49,486 nt of DNA, taken from Luteibacter jiangsuensis (GTDB lineage: Bacteria; Pseudomonadota; Gammaproteobacteria; Xanthomonadales; Rhodanobacteraceae). The stretch covers positions 1,015,001 to 1,064,486 of the forward strand of contig NZ_JAUSSK010000002.1 of the NCBI RefSeq assembly GCF_030812295.1. Reading direction: 5' to 3'. Below are positions 21,994 through 31,494 of the stretch, in pieces. The position numbers and the translations under genes were made by a program. The notes beneath the pieces are model-generated. The model made no database searches and was not told the origin of the DNA. It was given only the letters and a program-made list of their open reading frames with translations. Numbering within the stretch: the first letter of the stretch is position 1; the number at the start of each line of letters is the position of its first letter.

Positions 21994-24321
21994 ATGACTC
22001 TTCGCCCCGCGATCGCTCTCCTGCTGGCCTTGTCGGCCGCGGGTGTCCAGGCACAGGCTGCCGCGCCGCAGCAGCAGCCGGGCACGACCGCGCCGGCGGG
22101 CAAGTCGGCGCCCCAACCGAAGGATGCCTCGGAAGCGGCGACCTCGCCGGAGCCGCAGCGCAAGGAATCCAGCCTGCCGCTGAAGCCCACCCAGGCCGAG
22201 GCCCAGGCGTCGCAGCTGTCCGCGCGCTTCCTCACGCGTTTCCACTACCAGGCCCAGCCGCTCGACGACGCCATGTCGGCCAAGATCTACAAGGCCTACA
22301 TCGAGTCGCTCGATAGCGAGAAGGTCTTCTTCACGCAGGAAGACCTCGCCAAGTTCGAACCGCTGAAGACGCAGTTCGACGACGCCATCTGGAACCAGGA
22401 TCTGACCGGTCCGTTCTCGGTGTTCAACCTGTACGTCACGCGCGCCGTCGACCGCATGAACTATGCGCGCAGCCTGCTCAAGCAGGGCTTCGACTTCAGC
22501 GGCAACGAGAGCTTCAACTTCGATCGCAAGAAGGCCGCCGCGCCGAAGAACCAGGCCGAACTCGACGACGTGTGGCGCAAGCGCACGATGAACGACTGGC
22601 TGCGCCTGAAGCTCGCCGGCAAGAACGACGACGACATCCGCAAGACGCTCGACAAGCGCTACGCGACGTACATCTCGCGCGTGCGCCAACTCGACGACGA
22701 AGATGCGACGCAGGCCTTCATGACCGCGTACGCGAACTCCACCGATCCGCACACCGATTACCTCGGCCCCCGCGCCGCCGACGCCTTCGACATCGCCATG
22801 CGCCTGTCGCTGGAAGGTATCGGCGCGGTGCTGCAGGCGCGCGACGACTACACCACCATCCGCGAACTCGTTCCCGGCGGCCCGGCGATCAAGTCCGGCA
22901 AGATGAAGCCGGGCGATCGCATCGTCGCCATCGGCCAGGGCGAGACCGGTCCGATGGTCGACGTGGTCGGCTGGCGCCAGGACGACGTGGTCAAGCTCAT
23001 CCGCGGCAAGAAGGACACCACCGTCCGCATCGAGACCCTTCCTGCCGATGCCGGCGTGGACGGCAAGCACGAGATCGTGACCCTGGTTCGCAAGAAGGTC
23101 ACGATGGAAGAGCAGGCCGCCAAGTCGAAGGTCATCGACGTGAAGGATGGCGACGTCACGCGCAAGATCGGCGTGATCGAACTGCCCACGTTCTACCAGG
23201 ACTTCGGCGCGCGCCGTAACGGCGACGCCAACTTCAAGAGCGCCACCCGCGACGTCTCCAAGCTGCTCACCGAGCTGAAGGCGCAGAAGGTCGAAGGCGT
23301 CATCATGGACCTGCGCAACAACGGCGGCGGTTCGCTCAACGAAGCCACCGAACTCACCGGCCTGTTCATCGACACCGGCCCGGTCGTGCAAGTGCGCGAC
23401 GCGCGTGGTCAGGTCGACGCCCAGGGCGACGACGCGCCGGGCATGGCGTGGGACGGTCCGATGGCGGTGCTGGTCAACCGTGGTTCGGCATCGGCGTCGG
23501 AGATCTTCGCCGCCGCCATCCAGGACTACGGCCGCGGCATCATCATCGGCGAGCCCACCTTCGGCAAGGGCACCGTGCAGAACCTGGTCGACCTCGACCG
23601 CTTCGGCAAGGCCACCACGGGCGAGGACGCCAAGTACGGCGAACTCAAGATGACGATCGCCGAGTTCATCCGCATCAACGGCGACAGCACGCAGCTGCGC
23701 GGCGTCACGCCCGACGTGCAGTTCCCGCAGAACGGCGATGCCAAGGAATTCGGCGAGTCCACCTACGACAATGCGCTGCCGTGGCGTCACATCGATCCGG
23801 CCGACTACAAGCCGGTCGCCGATCTCAAGCCGATCATCGGTCCGCTCAACCAGAAGCACCAGGCGCGCGTGGCCACTTCGCCCTCGTGGAAGTTGATGCT
23901 CGACGAGCTGGCGCAGTACCAGAAGCTGCGCGACAAGACCGACATCTCGCTGAACTTCGCGGCGCGCCAGGCCGAGCGCAAGCAGTACGACACCATCCAG
24001 ACCGACTTCCGCAACCGCCGCAAGGCGATCTTCGGCGGCGACGGCAGCCCGGCGGACCTGGGCGACGATGGCAACACGGCGGACGACGGCCTCAACGCCA
24101 ACGAACGCAGCATCAAGTCCGAGATCAAGCAGGAAGCCGACGCGAAGAAGGCCAAGGACACGCCGCTGGACGAAGCCGCCCACATCGTCGGCGACGAAGT
24201 CGCGATGATCAAGGCCGATCCCAAGATCGCCGCGGAAGTGCTTCCGTACGGTGGCCGCAAGATCGACGCCCCGCAAACGGCGCAGGTACCGGCAAAAGCA
24301 CCGGCCGACAGCACCCCGTAA
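21994..24321 (+). CDS. prc: Periplasmic carboxy-terminal processing protease (Prc/Tsp, S41)
   Basis: A 775-residue S41 protease with an N-terminal signal peptide (about 1-24) followed by a low-complexity Ala/Pro/Gln stretch. The N-terminal Prc domain (about 60-250) precedes a PDZ domain (about 270-370) with LVPGGPAIKSGKMKPGDRI. The catalytic Ser-Lys dyad fits S500 in GSASASEIFAAAI and K525 in GEPTFGKGTVQ; the 25-residue spacing equals that of E. coli Prc (S430/K455). It is longer than E. coli Prc (682), mainly through the N-terminal and C-terminal extensions. It degrades or trims envelope proteins, including wall hydrolases in other bacteria. A strong terminator follows. Confidence 0.96.
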   Translation: MTLRPAIALLLALSAAGVQAQAAAPQQQPGTTAPAGKSAPQPKDASEAATSPEPQRKESSLPLKPTQAEAQASQLSARFLTRFHYQAQPLDDAMSAKIYKAYIESLDSEKVFFTQEDLAKFEPLKTQFDDAIWNQDLTGPFSVFNLYVTRAVDRMNYARSLLKQGFDFSGNESFNFDRKKAAAPKNQAELDDVWRKRTMNDWLRLKLAGKNDDDIRKTLDKRYATYISRVRQLDDEDATQAFMTAYANSTDPHTDYLGPRAADAFDIAMRLSLEGIGAVLQARDDYTTIRELVPGGPAIKSGKMKPGDRIVAIGQGETGPMVDVVGWRQDDVVKLIRGKKDTTVRIETLPADAGVDGKHEIVTLVRKKVTMEEQAAKSKVIDVKDGDVTRKIGVIELPTFYQDFGARRNGDANFKSATRDVSKLLTELKAQKVEGVIMDLRNNGGGSLNEATELTGLFIDTGPVVQVRDARGQVDAQGDDAPGMAWDGPMAVLVNRGSASASEIFAAAIQDYGRGIIIGEPTFGKGTVQNLVDLDRFGKATTGEDAKYGELKMTIAEFIRINGDSTQLRGVTPDVQFPQNGDAKEFGESTYDNALPWRHIDPADYKPVADLKPIIGPLNQKHQARVATSPSWKLMLDELAQYQKLRDKTDISLNFAARQAERKQYDTIQTDFRNRRKAIFGGDGSPADLGDDGNTADDGLNANERSIKSEIKQEADAKKAKDTPLDEAAHIVGDEVAMIKADPKIAAEVLPYGGRKIDAPQTAQVPAKAPADSTP

Positions 24322-24325
24322 CAAG

Positions 24326-24350
24326 AAGGCGCCGCAAGGCGCCTTTTTTT
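24326..24350 (+). terminator. Terminator after prc
   Basis: Perfect 8-bp stem AAGGCGCC/GGCGCCTT with a GCAA tetraloop and seven Ts, starting 4 nt after the prc stop. It probably ends the long shape/lipoate/prc transcript. Confidence 0.95.
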
Positions 24351-24398
24351 ATGCGGACCCCCACTCTTTTATGGGGAGCTCCACTCTGTCGTTTTTTG

Positions 24399-24482
24399 GT
24401 GGGAGCCGACCTTGTCGGCGATCCGGCGGCAGCGAGCCAGTTGGCGGCAAGCACCCCATCGCCGAGAGGGTCGGCTCCCACC
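24399..24482. repeat. REP pair between prc and mscS
   Basis: Forward arm with GCCGAC/GTCGGC stem at 24399, linker CGGCGGCAGCGAGCCAG, and a reverse arm with GCCGAG/GTCGGC ending at 24482. The reverse stem has one mismatch. Confidence 0.9.
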
Positions 24483-24547
24483 AGAGCACGCATTCATCCT
24501 TTTCCTGATAGCCTCGATGCGCTTTTTCATCGCACAAGGGCAGGGAA

Positions 24548-25411
24548 ATGACGGATCTCCTCGAGCGACTCGGCGTCGAACACGCCATGAGCGTCCTCAT
24601 CGTCGGTTACGCCATCCGCATCGGACTGGCTTTGCTGCTTCTGGTCGTGGGCTTCTGGCTTGCCGCGCGTATCGCCAACTTCGGGCGCCGTGCGCTCGAA
24701 CGCGCGCGTGTCGACCTCACGCTGGCGTTGTTCCTGCGTAACCTCATCTATGGCGTACTGCTGGCGCTGCTCTTCATCAACGTGCTCGGCACGGTCGGTG
24801 TCCCGACCACCTCGTTCATCGCCGCGCTGGGGGCCGCCGGCCTCGCCATCGGTCTTGCGCTCAACAGCTCGCTGTCCAACATCGCCTGGGGCGTGCTGCT
24901 GATCCTGTTCCGTCCTTTCCGCGTGGGTGATTTCGTCAGCCTGGGTGGCATCGACGGCACGGTGGAAAGCGTCAACCTCATGCATACCTACCTGATCACG
25001 CCGGATAACCGCCAGGCGGTCGTGCCCAATGCCAAGGTGGGTGGCGACGCGATCATCAACTACAACGTGCGTGGCACGCGCCGTTTCGAGTTGAAGGTGG
25101 GTATCGGCTATGGCGACAACATCGGCAAGGCCATGCAGGTGGTGCAGGATCTGTTCGCCGCGGACCCGCGCATCCTCAAGGACCCCGCACCCGGCGTGTG
25201 GACCGAGGCCTTGGGCGATTCCAGCGTGAACCTCGTCATCCGTGGATGGACCGCCACGGCCGACATGTGGGAGACGCAGACGACGCTCCTGCGCCGGATC
25301 AAGGAAGGATTCGACGAGGCCGGCATCACCATCCCTTACCCACAGAGCGAGATCCGTCTCGTGGGACCACCGTCCGAGGGCGAGCGCAATCCGCTGCAGC
25401 CTGCGAAGTGA
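24548..25411 (+). CDS. mscS: Small-conductance mechanosensitive channel (MscS family)
   Basis: A 287-residue MscS-type channel that opens under membrane tension during osmotic downshock. Three membrane segments can be seen (about 18-42, 58-82 and 88-120). The third is the pore-lining helix, LGAAGLAIGLALNSSLSN, followed by the family signature ILFRPFRVGDFV. The cytoplasmic beta and alpha/beta domains fill the rest. The size equals E. coli MscS. It stands alone between REP pairs. Confidence 0.96.
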   Translation: MTDLLERLGVEHAMSVLIVGYAIRIGLALLLLVVGFWLAARIANFGRRALERARVDLTLALFLRNLIYGVLLALLFINVLGTVGVPTTSFIAALGAAGLAIGLALNSSLSNIAWGVLLILFRPFRVGDFVSLGGIDGTVESVNLMHTYLITPDNRQAVVPNAKVGGDAIINYNVRGTRRFELKVGIGYGDNIGKAMQVVQDLFAADPRILKDPAPGVWTEALGDSSVNLVIRGWTATADMWETQTTLLRRIKEGFDEAGITIPYPQSEIRLVGPPSEGERNPLQPAK

Positions 25412-25732
25412 GGGAAGCCGCCTGAGTGGGAGCCGACTCTGTCGGCGATCCCGCGGCAGCGGGCAGGGTCCCGGCGAGCATCCATCGCCGACGAAGTCGG
25501 CTCCCTCCAAGCGACCCCAAGGTCGGCTCTCACGAAGCAGCGTGGGCCCACGGCCTTTCAGAACCGCCCCGCAAACCAGAAATCGTCCCAAACGACCGTT
25601 TGAATCGAGCAAAAACGGGTCATCCGGCGGGCCCTAGGGATTACAATCGACCGGTTGCGCCGCAGCACGGCGCCCGTCATTCCCCCGCCAGCGGGTTCGT
25701 CCGCCCGCAAGCGCCTGTTTTTAGGAGGTTCC
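25412..25732. other. mscS-aceF intergenic region with REP pair
   Basis: The 321-bp gap holds a REP pair at 25426-25508, whose reverse arm ends CTCCCTCC, one base off the usual CTCCCACC. A third partial arm is near 25520 (AAGGTCGGCTCTCAC). Further on, TACAAT at 25642 could be a -10 element for aceF. GGAGG lies 5 nt before the aceF ATG. No coding frame is credible. Confidence 0.75.
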
Positions 25733-27439
25733 ATGGCCGACGTCAAAGAAGCCCGCGTCCCCGATATCGGTGGTAGCGCGGTCCCCGTCATCGAAATCAT
25801 GGTCAAGGTCGGCGATCGCGTCGAGAAAGACCAGAGCCTGGTGACGCTCGAGTCCGACAAGGCCACGATGGAAGTCCCGGCACCCTTTGCCGGTGTCATC
25901 AAGGAACTGAAGGTCAAGGTCGGCGACGAAGTCAACGAAGGCCACGTCATCGCCTTGGTGGAAGCCGAGGGCGATGCCCCGGCCGCGCAGCCGAAGGCCG
26001 AGGCTCCGAAGGCGGAAGCACCGAAGGCCGAGGCCCCGAAGGCAGCTGCTCCCGCGCCCGCGCCCGCGCCAGCCGCGGCCATGGCGCCGTCGGCGTCGAA
26101 GTCCTCCGGCCCGGTCGAGGTGAAGGTTCCCGACATCGGCGGCAAGCCGGTGCCGATCATCGAGATCATGGTCAAGGCCGGCGATCGCGTCGAGAAGGAC
26201 CAGAGCCTCATGACGCTCGAGTCCGACAAGGCCACGATGGACATTCCCGCGCCCTCGGCGGGCGTGATCAAGGAACTGAAGGTCAAGGTCGGCGACGAGG
26301 TCAACGACGACCACATCATCGCGATCCTCGAAGGCGAGGGCGGCGAAGCCGCTGCCGCCGACGAACAGCCGGCGCCGTCCAGCGACAAGCCGGGCGTTTC
26401 CGAAGCCCCCGCCGAAGCGCCGCGCCGCGAAGCCGCGGTCGCGCCGTCGGCTGACCTGCCGGTGGGTGGCGCGCCGCGCACGCCGCCGGTGTCGTTCGAT
26501 GCATCGGTCGTCATGCCCGACGCCGTCCCGTACGCGAGCCCGGTCGTGCGTGCCTTCGCGCGCGAGCTCGGCGTCGACGTGGCCCAGGTCAAGGGCAGCG
26601 GCCGCGGTGGCCGCATCCAGCGCGAAGACGTGTCCGCTTACGTGAAGCAGGTGATGTCCGCTGGCGCTCCGGTGGCCGCGGGCGGCGCCGTCGCCGCCGG
26701 TGGCGGGCTCAACCTGCTGCCGTGGCCGAAGGTCGACTTCTCGAAGTTCGGCGAGGTGGACGAGAAGCCGCTGTCGCGCATCCAGAAGATCTCCGGTGCG
26801 AACCTGGCGCGCAACTGGGCGATGATCCCGCACGTCACGCAGTACGAAGATGCCGACATCACCGAGCTGGAAGCCTTCCGCAAGAAGCTCGGCGAAGAGA
26901 ACAAGGACCTGAAGATCACCCCGCTGGTGTTCCAGATCAAGGCGGTGGTCGCGGCGCTGAAGAAGTTCCCCACCTTCAACGCCTCGCTCGATGCCTCCGG
27001 CGAAAAGCTCACGCTGAAGAAGTACTTCCACATCGGCATCGCCGTGGACACGCCCGACGGTCTCGTCGTGCCGGTCATCCGCGATGCCGACAAGAAGGGT
27101 CTGCTCGAACTCGCCACGGAACTGGGCGAGATTTCCAAGAAGGCGCGCGACAAGAAGCTCACCGCCAACGACATGTCCGGCGGTTGCTTCTCCATTTCCT
27201 CGCTCGGCGGCATCGGTGGCACGGCGTTCACGCCGATCATCAACGCCCCGGAAGTGGCGATCCTCGGCGTGTCGAAGGCACAGATGAAACCCGTCTGGAA
27301 CGGCAAGGAATTCGCGCCGCGCCTGATGTTGCCGCTGTCGCTGTCGTACGACCACCGCGTGATCGACGGCGCGCTCGCCGCGCGCTTCGCCGTATACCTC
27401 GCCAACCAGCTCGGCGACATCCGCCGGCTGTTGCTCTGA
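25733..27439 (+). CDS. aceF: Pyruvate dehydrogenase E2, dihydrolipoyl acetyltransferase
   Basis: A 568-residue core subunit of the pyruvate dehydrogenase complex that passes the acetyl group from lipoyl-lysine to CoA. Two lipoyl domains lie at about 1-80 (lipoylated K43 in [10 protein letters not shown]) and 122-200 ([10 protein letters not shown]), joined by Ala/Pro/Lys-rich linkers with repeated [11 protein letters not shown] peripheral-subunit-binding domain (about 262-300) has [16 protein letters not shown] and GSGRGGRI. The catalytic domain ends in [17 protein letters not shown] with the active-site His. The start was set at 25733 by GGAGG. The E1 gene (aceE) is not in the window. lpd follows after 15 bp. 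Confidence 0.97.
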   Translation: MADVKEARVPDIGGSAVPVIEIMVKVGDRVEKDQSLVTLESDKATMEVPAPFAGVIKELKVKVGDEVNEGHVIALVEAEGDAPAAQPKAEAPKAEAPKAEAPKAAAPAPAPAPAAAMAPSASKSSGPVEVKVPDIGGKPVPIIEIMVKAGDRVEKDQSLMTLESDKATMDIPAPSAGVIKELKVKVGDEVNDDHIIAILEGEGGEAAAADEQPAPSSDKPGVSEAPAEAPRREAAVAPSADLPVGGAPRTPPVSFDASVVMPDAVPYASPVVRAFARELGVDVAQVKGSGRGGRIQREDVSAYVKQVMSAGAPVAAGGAVAAGGGLNLLPWPKVDFSKFGEVDEKPLSRIQKISGANLARNWAMIPHVTQYEDADITELEAFRKKLGEENKDLKITPLVFQIKAVVAALKKFPTFNASLDASGEKLTLKKYFHIGIAVDTPDGLVVPVIRDADKKGLLELATELGEISKKARDKKLTANDMSGGCFSISSLGGIGGTAFTPIINAPEVAILGVSKAQMKPVWNGKEFAPRLMLPLSLSYDHRVIDGALAARFAVYLANQLGDIRRLLL

Positions 27440-27454
27440 CGGGGGGACCGGATC

Positions 27455-29272
27455 ATGGCTAACACCATCGAACTGAAGGTTCCCGACCTCGGCGGCTCGC
27501 ACGACGTGCCGGTCATCGAGATCCTGGTCAAGGTCGGCGACACGGTCGCGAAGGACCAGAGCCTCATCACCCTCGAGTCCGACAAGGCCACGATGGACGT
27601 GCCGGCCACGCAGGCCGGCAAGATCGTCGAACTGAAGGTCAAGGTCGGCGACGAGGTGAACGACGGCAGCGTCATCGCCCTGATCGAAGCCGAAGACGGC
27701 ACCGGGAAACCGGCGGCCGGCAAGATCGTCGGCCAGTCCGTGGCGAAGGAAACGCCCGCGCCCGCCATGCCGTCGCCCGCTCCGGCACCGCCGAAGCAGG
27801 CCGTCGCGGCCCCGGCTCCCGTCGCGAACGTGAAGGCGGCGGGCGATTCGGGGCGCAAGGCGGACATCGAGTGCCAGCTGGTCGTCCTCGGCTCGGGCCC
27901 GGGTGGCTATACCGCGGCGTTCCGTGGCGCCGACATCGGCCTCGACACCGTGCTGGTCGAACGCTACGAATCGCTGGGCGGCGTCTGCCTCAACGTGGGC
28001 TGCATCCCGTCGAAGGCGCTGCTGCACGCGGCCGCCGTGATCGACGAGGCCGCCGCCATCGAGGCGCACGGCATCACCTTCGGCAAGCCCAAGATCGACC
28101 TGGACAAGCTGCGCTCGTTCAAGGAAAAGGTCGTCGGCAAGCTCACCGGCGGCCTCGCCCAGATGGCGAAGGCGCGCAAGGTGCGTACCGTCACCGGCAT
28201 CGGCATGTTCATCTCGCCGAATGAAATGGAAGTCCAGACGGCCGAAGGCACGAAACTCATCCGCTTCCAGAACGCCATCATCGCCGCGGGCTCGCAGTCG
28301 GTGAAGCTGCCCTCGTTCCCGTGGGACGACGAGCGCGTCATCGATTCCACCGGGGCGCTCGAACTGCGCGACGTACCGAAGAAGCTGCTCGTCGTGGGCG
28401 GCGGCATCATCGGCCTGGAAATGGCCACGGTGTACGCGGGCCTCGGCTCGGAAGTCACGGTGGTGGAACTGGCCGACCAGCTCATGCCGGGTGCCGACCT
28501 CGACTTGGTGAAGCCGCTGCAGGCACGCATCGCCAAGCGCTACAAGGGCATCCACCTCAAGACCAAGGTCGTCGAGGCGAAGGCCACGAAGAAGGGCATC
28601 GAAGTCACCTTCGACGGCGAGAGCATCCCCGAGACCACCGTGTACGATCGCGTGCTGGTGTCCGTGGGCCGCTCGCCGAACGGCAACAAGATCGGTGCGG
28701 ACAAGGCCGGCGTGGAAGTCAGCGAGCGCGGGTTCATTCCCGTCGACCGCCAGATGCGCACGAACGTGAAGCACATCTTCGCCATCGGCGACCTCGTGGG
28801 CCAGCCGATGCTGGCGCACAAGGCCACGCATGAGGCCAAGGTCGCCGCCGAAGCGGCTGCCGGCCAGAAGAGCTTCTTCGATGCCCGGGTGATCCCGTCG
28901 GTGGCCTATACCGATCCGGAAATCGCCTGGGTTGGCGTGACCGAACGCGAGGCCAAGGAAAAGGGCCTGAAGATCGGCGTGGGCAAGTTCCCCTGGGCGG
29001 CGTCCGGCCGCGCCATCGGCATCGACCGCACCGAAGGCTTCACCAAGCTTCTGTTCGACGAGGAAACCCACCGCATCGTCGGTGCCGGCATCGTCGGTCC
29101 GCACGCGGGCGACCTCATCTCCGAACTCGCCCTCGCGATCGAGATGGGCGCCGAAGCCGGCGATATCGGGCGCACCGTCCATCCGCACCCCACGCTTGCC
29201 GAATCCGTCGGCATGGCGGCCGAGGTGTACGAAGGCACGATCACCGACCTGTACATCCCGAAGAAGAAATAA
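27455..29272 (+). CDS. lpdA: Dihydrolipoyl dehydrogenase with N-terminal lipoyl domain
   Basis: A 605-residue E3 subunit that reoxidises dihydrolipoamide and reduces NAD+. Residues about 1-82 form a complete lipoyl domain (K44 in [11 protein letters not shown]), joined by an Ala/Pro linker to the flavoprotein disulfide reductase (about 135-605). The redox disulfide is in GGVCLNVGCIPSK, the NAD site in VVGGGIIGLEMATVYAGLGS, and the His-Glu pair in HPHPTLAES. Plain E3 proteins have about 475 residues; the extra lipoyl domain is known from Neisseria and Xanthomonads. Cotranscription with aceF is likely. Confidence 0.97.
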   Translation: MANTIELKVPDLGGSHDVPVIEILVKVGDTVAKDQSLITLESDKATMDVPATQAGKIVELKVKVGDEVNDGSVIALIEAEDGTGKPAAGKIVGQSVAKETPAPAMPSPAPAPPKQAVAAPAPVANVKAAGDSGRKADIECQLVVLGSGPGGYTAAFRGADIGLDTVLVERYESLGGVCLNVGCIPSKALLHAAAVIDEAAAIEAHGITFGKPKIDLDKLRSFKEKVVGKLTGGLAQMAKARKVRTVTGIGMFISPNEMEVQTAEGTKLIRFQNAIIAAGSQSVKLPSFPWDDERVIDSTGALELRDVPKKLLVVGGGIIGLEMATVYAGLGSEVTVVELADQLMPGADLDLVKPLQARIAKRYKGIHLKTKVVEAKATKKGIEVTFDGESIPETTVYDRVLVSVGRSPNGNKIGADKAGVEVSERGFIPVDRQMRTNVKHIFAIGDLVGQPMLAHKATHEAKVAAEAAAGQKSFFDARVIPSVAYTDPEIAWVGVTEREAKEKGLKIGVGKFPWAASGRAIGIDRTEGFTKLLFDEETHRIVGAGIVGPHAGDLISELALAIEMGAEAGDIGRTVHPHPTLAESVGMAAEVYEGTITDLYIPKKK

Positions 29273-29282
29273 CCTACCGACA

Positions 29283-29308
29283 CCCGCGGTGCCGTACGGC
29301 ATCGCGGG
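29283..29308 (+). terminator. Hairpin after lpdA, possible terminator
   Basis: CCCGCG and TGCCG pair with CGGCA and CGCGGG around a 2-base loop, with one unpaired base on each side. It begins 11 nt after the lpdA stop. No T run follows, so it may instead stabilise the 3' end. Confidence 0.45.
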
Positions 29309-29334
29309 CCGTCGCGGCAGGGCATGGTCGGTGA

Positions 29335-29793
29335 ATGTTTTCACGACCCCATTCCCGCGATCTTCGCCGTGGCCGGGCATCGGAACCCGGTCGCGTCTAC
29401 TTCGTCACGACCACGACGTGGAACCGCGCTCCGTTGTTCCGCGACCACGGCTACGCGCGCGCGGTGGCCCGCGTCGCCCATTTGCCGGCGACATGGACGG
29501 GCGCCGCATGCCTCGCCTGGGTGGTGATGCCCGACCATTGGCACGGCCTCGTCGAGTTGCATGACGGCGATCTTTCGAAGGTGGTGGGGCGGTTCAAATC
29601 GCTGGCCACCAAGGCGATGAAGAAACATCGCGGTCGCGATTATCCGGTCTGGCAAAAGACCTTCCACGATGCGGGGCTGAGAGAGGACGACGACGTCAAG
29701 GCGGCGGCGCGTTATCTCGTCGCGAATCCCGTTCGCGCCGGCCTGGCGCAGAACGTCGGCGACTACCCGTACTGGAACGCGGTCTGGCTGTAG
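29335..29793 (+). CDS. REP-associated tyrosine transposase (RAYT, Y1/TnpA_REP family)
   Basis: A 152-residue single-domain Y1 transposase of the TnpA_REP type. The HUH-like metal site is H68-W-H70 in VVMPDHWHGLVEL, and the nucleophilic tyrosine is Y127 in ARYLVANPVRAGL. VYFVTTTTWNRAPLF and YPVWQKTFHDAGLRE are further family blocks. Known RAYTs cut and join single-stranded REP DNA near the GT(A/G)G tetranucleotide. An inverted REP pair begins 53 nt after the stop, and about 30 related arms lie elsewhere in the window, so this is the best candidate for their propagator. Start codon choice is uncertain; no strong ribosome site precedes 29335. Confidence 0.93.
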   Translation: MFSRPHSRDLRRGRASEPGRVYFVTTTTWNRAPLFRDHGYARAVARVAHLPATWTGAACLAWVVMPDHWHGLVELHDGDLSKVVGRFKSLATKAMKKHRGRDYPVWQKTFHDAGLREDDDVKAAARYLVANPVRAGLAQNVGDYPYWNAVWL

Positions 29794-29845
29794 CCCATAA
29801 GCCGGGCCGGCGGGTCTGATGGGACATGGCCAGCGTGACGGCTTG

Positions 29846-29914
29846 GTGGGAGCCGACCCTGTCGGCGATTGGGCTTGCGGTGACCTGGAATCGCCGACAG
29901 GGTCGGCTCCCACC
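29846..29914. repeat. REP pair flanking the RAYT gene
   Basis: Forward arm GTGGGAGCCGACCCTGTCGG and an exactly complementary reverse arm surround a 23-base linker. It lies just after the RAYT stop, as in described RAYT-REP pairs. Two short repeats (CCACCAAAGCAGG) follow. Confidence 0.95.
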
Positions 29915-30016
29915 AAAGCAGGGTCCCACCAAAGCAGGCCCACCAAAAACAGGCCCGCAGGCCACCGTGACCACGGCCATATCGCCCTGCATCGCCGGTT
30001 ATGGCATGGTCGGCGG

Positions 30017-31339
30017 ATGCCAGCCCCTCAGCCAGCCCATTACCTCCGTCGCCTCGGCATCTGGGATGCCGCCATGATCGTCATTGGCGGTGTCATCGGC
30101 GCGGGCATTTTCCGCACGCCGGCCACCGTCGCCCAGCTCACCAGCTCCGGCACCGAAGTCATCGTGCTGTGGACGCTCGGTGGCCTGCTCACGCTCGCCG
30201 GGGTGCTTTGCTACGCCGAACTCGGCGCCAGGCGTCCGCAAGCCGGCGGCACCTACGTCTACCTGCGTGAGGCGTTCGGCCAGCTGCCGGCCTTCCTGTT
30301 CGGCTGGACGATGGCGCTGATCAACTATCCGGGCAGCGTCGCCGCGGTCGCGACCACCTTCGCCGACTACGCGTGCCGCGCCATGGGCCTTCCGCACGAA
30401 TGGGTGAAGCCGCTGGCGGTCGGCGCGATCAGCTTCATCGTGGCGGTGAACCTGTTCGGCATCCGCGCCGGTGCCTGGGTGCAGAACATCTTTACCGTAT
30501 TGAAGCTTGCCGCCGTCGCGCTGCTGATCGTGGTCGGGCTGTTCCTCGCCCATGGCCATCTCGGCCTGGCCTTCGCCGCGGATCCCACCCACGACGTACC
30601 GGCAAGCACGGTGATCGGCGCATTGCTGCCGGCGATGTTCGCGTATGGCGGCTTCCATTACCTCAACGACCTGGCCGGCGAAGTGCGCGATCCGCAACGC
30701 ACGCTGCCACGTGCGCTCGGACTCGGCATGGCCAGCGTGGTGGTGTGCTACGTGCTGGTGAATATCGCCTACATGGCGGGCCTGGGCCACGACGGTCTCG
30801 CCGCGAGCACCGCGCCCGCCGCCGACCTGATGCGCCGCGTGTTCGGTGAATCCGGTGCCACGATCATCGCCGTCGGTATCGCTTGCTCCACCTTCGGCTA
30901 CTGCAGCATCGCCATCGCGGGCGGCGCGCGCGTGCTACAGGTGATGAGTGCCGACGGCATGTTCTTCCGCCCCATCGCCCGCATCGACGCCCGCACCGGC
31001 GCGCCGCAGTTCGCGCTGGTGGCGCTCGGCGCCTGGGCGATCGTGCTGATCCTCTCGGGCAGCTTCAATGCCTTGCTCAACTACACGACCGTGGGTGAGT
31101 GGTTGTCGCATGCGTTCGGTATCGCGACGATCTTCTGGTATCGCAAGAAATTGCTGTCGGAGCCGTCGCCTTATCTGGTGCCCGGCTATCCATGGTTGCC
31201 GTTGGTCTTCACCACGACGGTGCTTTGCGTGATCGCCGCCACCGCGGTGACGGCGCCCGCGGATGCGGGGATGAGCCTGGTGATCATCGCCATCGGCGTG
31301 CCGGTGTACTACCTGTGGCGCCGCCGGGCGGTGGCTTGA
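30017..31339 (+). CDS. APC-family amino acid permease
   Basis: A 440-residue transporter with about 12 membrane segments. The first helix carries the APC-superfamily signature VIGGVIGAGIFRTPATVAQ (about residues 21-39), where the unwound GAGIF segment binds the amino group of the substrate. GRVLQ-like AGGARVLQVMSADGMFFRP near residue 297 is also typical of the basic/neutral amino acid antiporter branch. The start at 30017 is chosen because the upstream in-frame part encodes REP sequence. The substrate cannot be told from sequence alone. The gene stands alone between two REP pairs. Confidence 0.9.
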   Translation: MPAPQPAHYLRRLGIWDAAMIVIGGVIGAGIFRTPATVAQLTSSGTEVIVLWTLGGLLTLAGVLCYAELGARRPQAGGTYVYLREAFGQLPAFLFGWTMALINYPGSVAAVATTFADYACRAMGLPHEWVKPLAVGAISFIVAVNLFGIRAGAWVQNIFTVLKLAAVALLIVVGLFLAHGHLGLAFAADPTHDVPASTVIGALLPAMFAYGGFHYLNDLAGEVRDPQRTLPRALGLGMASVVVCYVLVNIAYMAGLGHDGLAASTAPAADLMRRVFGESGATIIAVGIACSTFGYCSIAIAGGARVLQVMSADGMFFRPIARIDARTGAPQFALVALGAWAIVLILSGSFNALLNYTTVGEWLSHAFGIATIFWYRKKLLSEPSPYLVPGYPWLPLVFTTTVLCVIAATAVTAPADAGMSLVIIAIGVPVYYLWRRRAVA

Positions 31340-31353
31340 GTAGTGGCGGCAGT

Positions 31354-31433
31354 GTGGGAGCCGCTTCAGCGGCGACGAGCGCGGCGGCAACCTGGCCCGC
31401 TGCCGCGGGATCGCCGGCGTAGCCGGCTCCCAC
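31354..31433. repeat. REP pair with mixed stems after the permease
   Basis: The forward arm has the GCCGCT/AGCGGC stem and the reverse arm the GCCGGC/GCCGGC stem. The CCTGGCCCGCTGCCGCGGG linker is retained. Two arm families are combined in one element. Confidence 0.88.
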
Positions 31434-31494
31434 AACAACACTCGTTCTGCGCATGGGGTGGCACCGTTCACCTGTAGCGTGGCAGATTGGGGCG

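Noticed and set aside
21772-24324. An 850-codon minus-strand frame opposite prc and lipA
   Set aside because: Shadow of two well-supported genes; no recognisable domain.
25721-29380. A 1219-codon minus-strand open frame opposite aceF and lpdA
   Set aside because: High-GC shadow frame; the plus-strand genes have full domains and motifs, and the antisense product is His/Arg-rich without a family.
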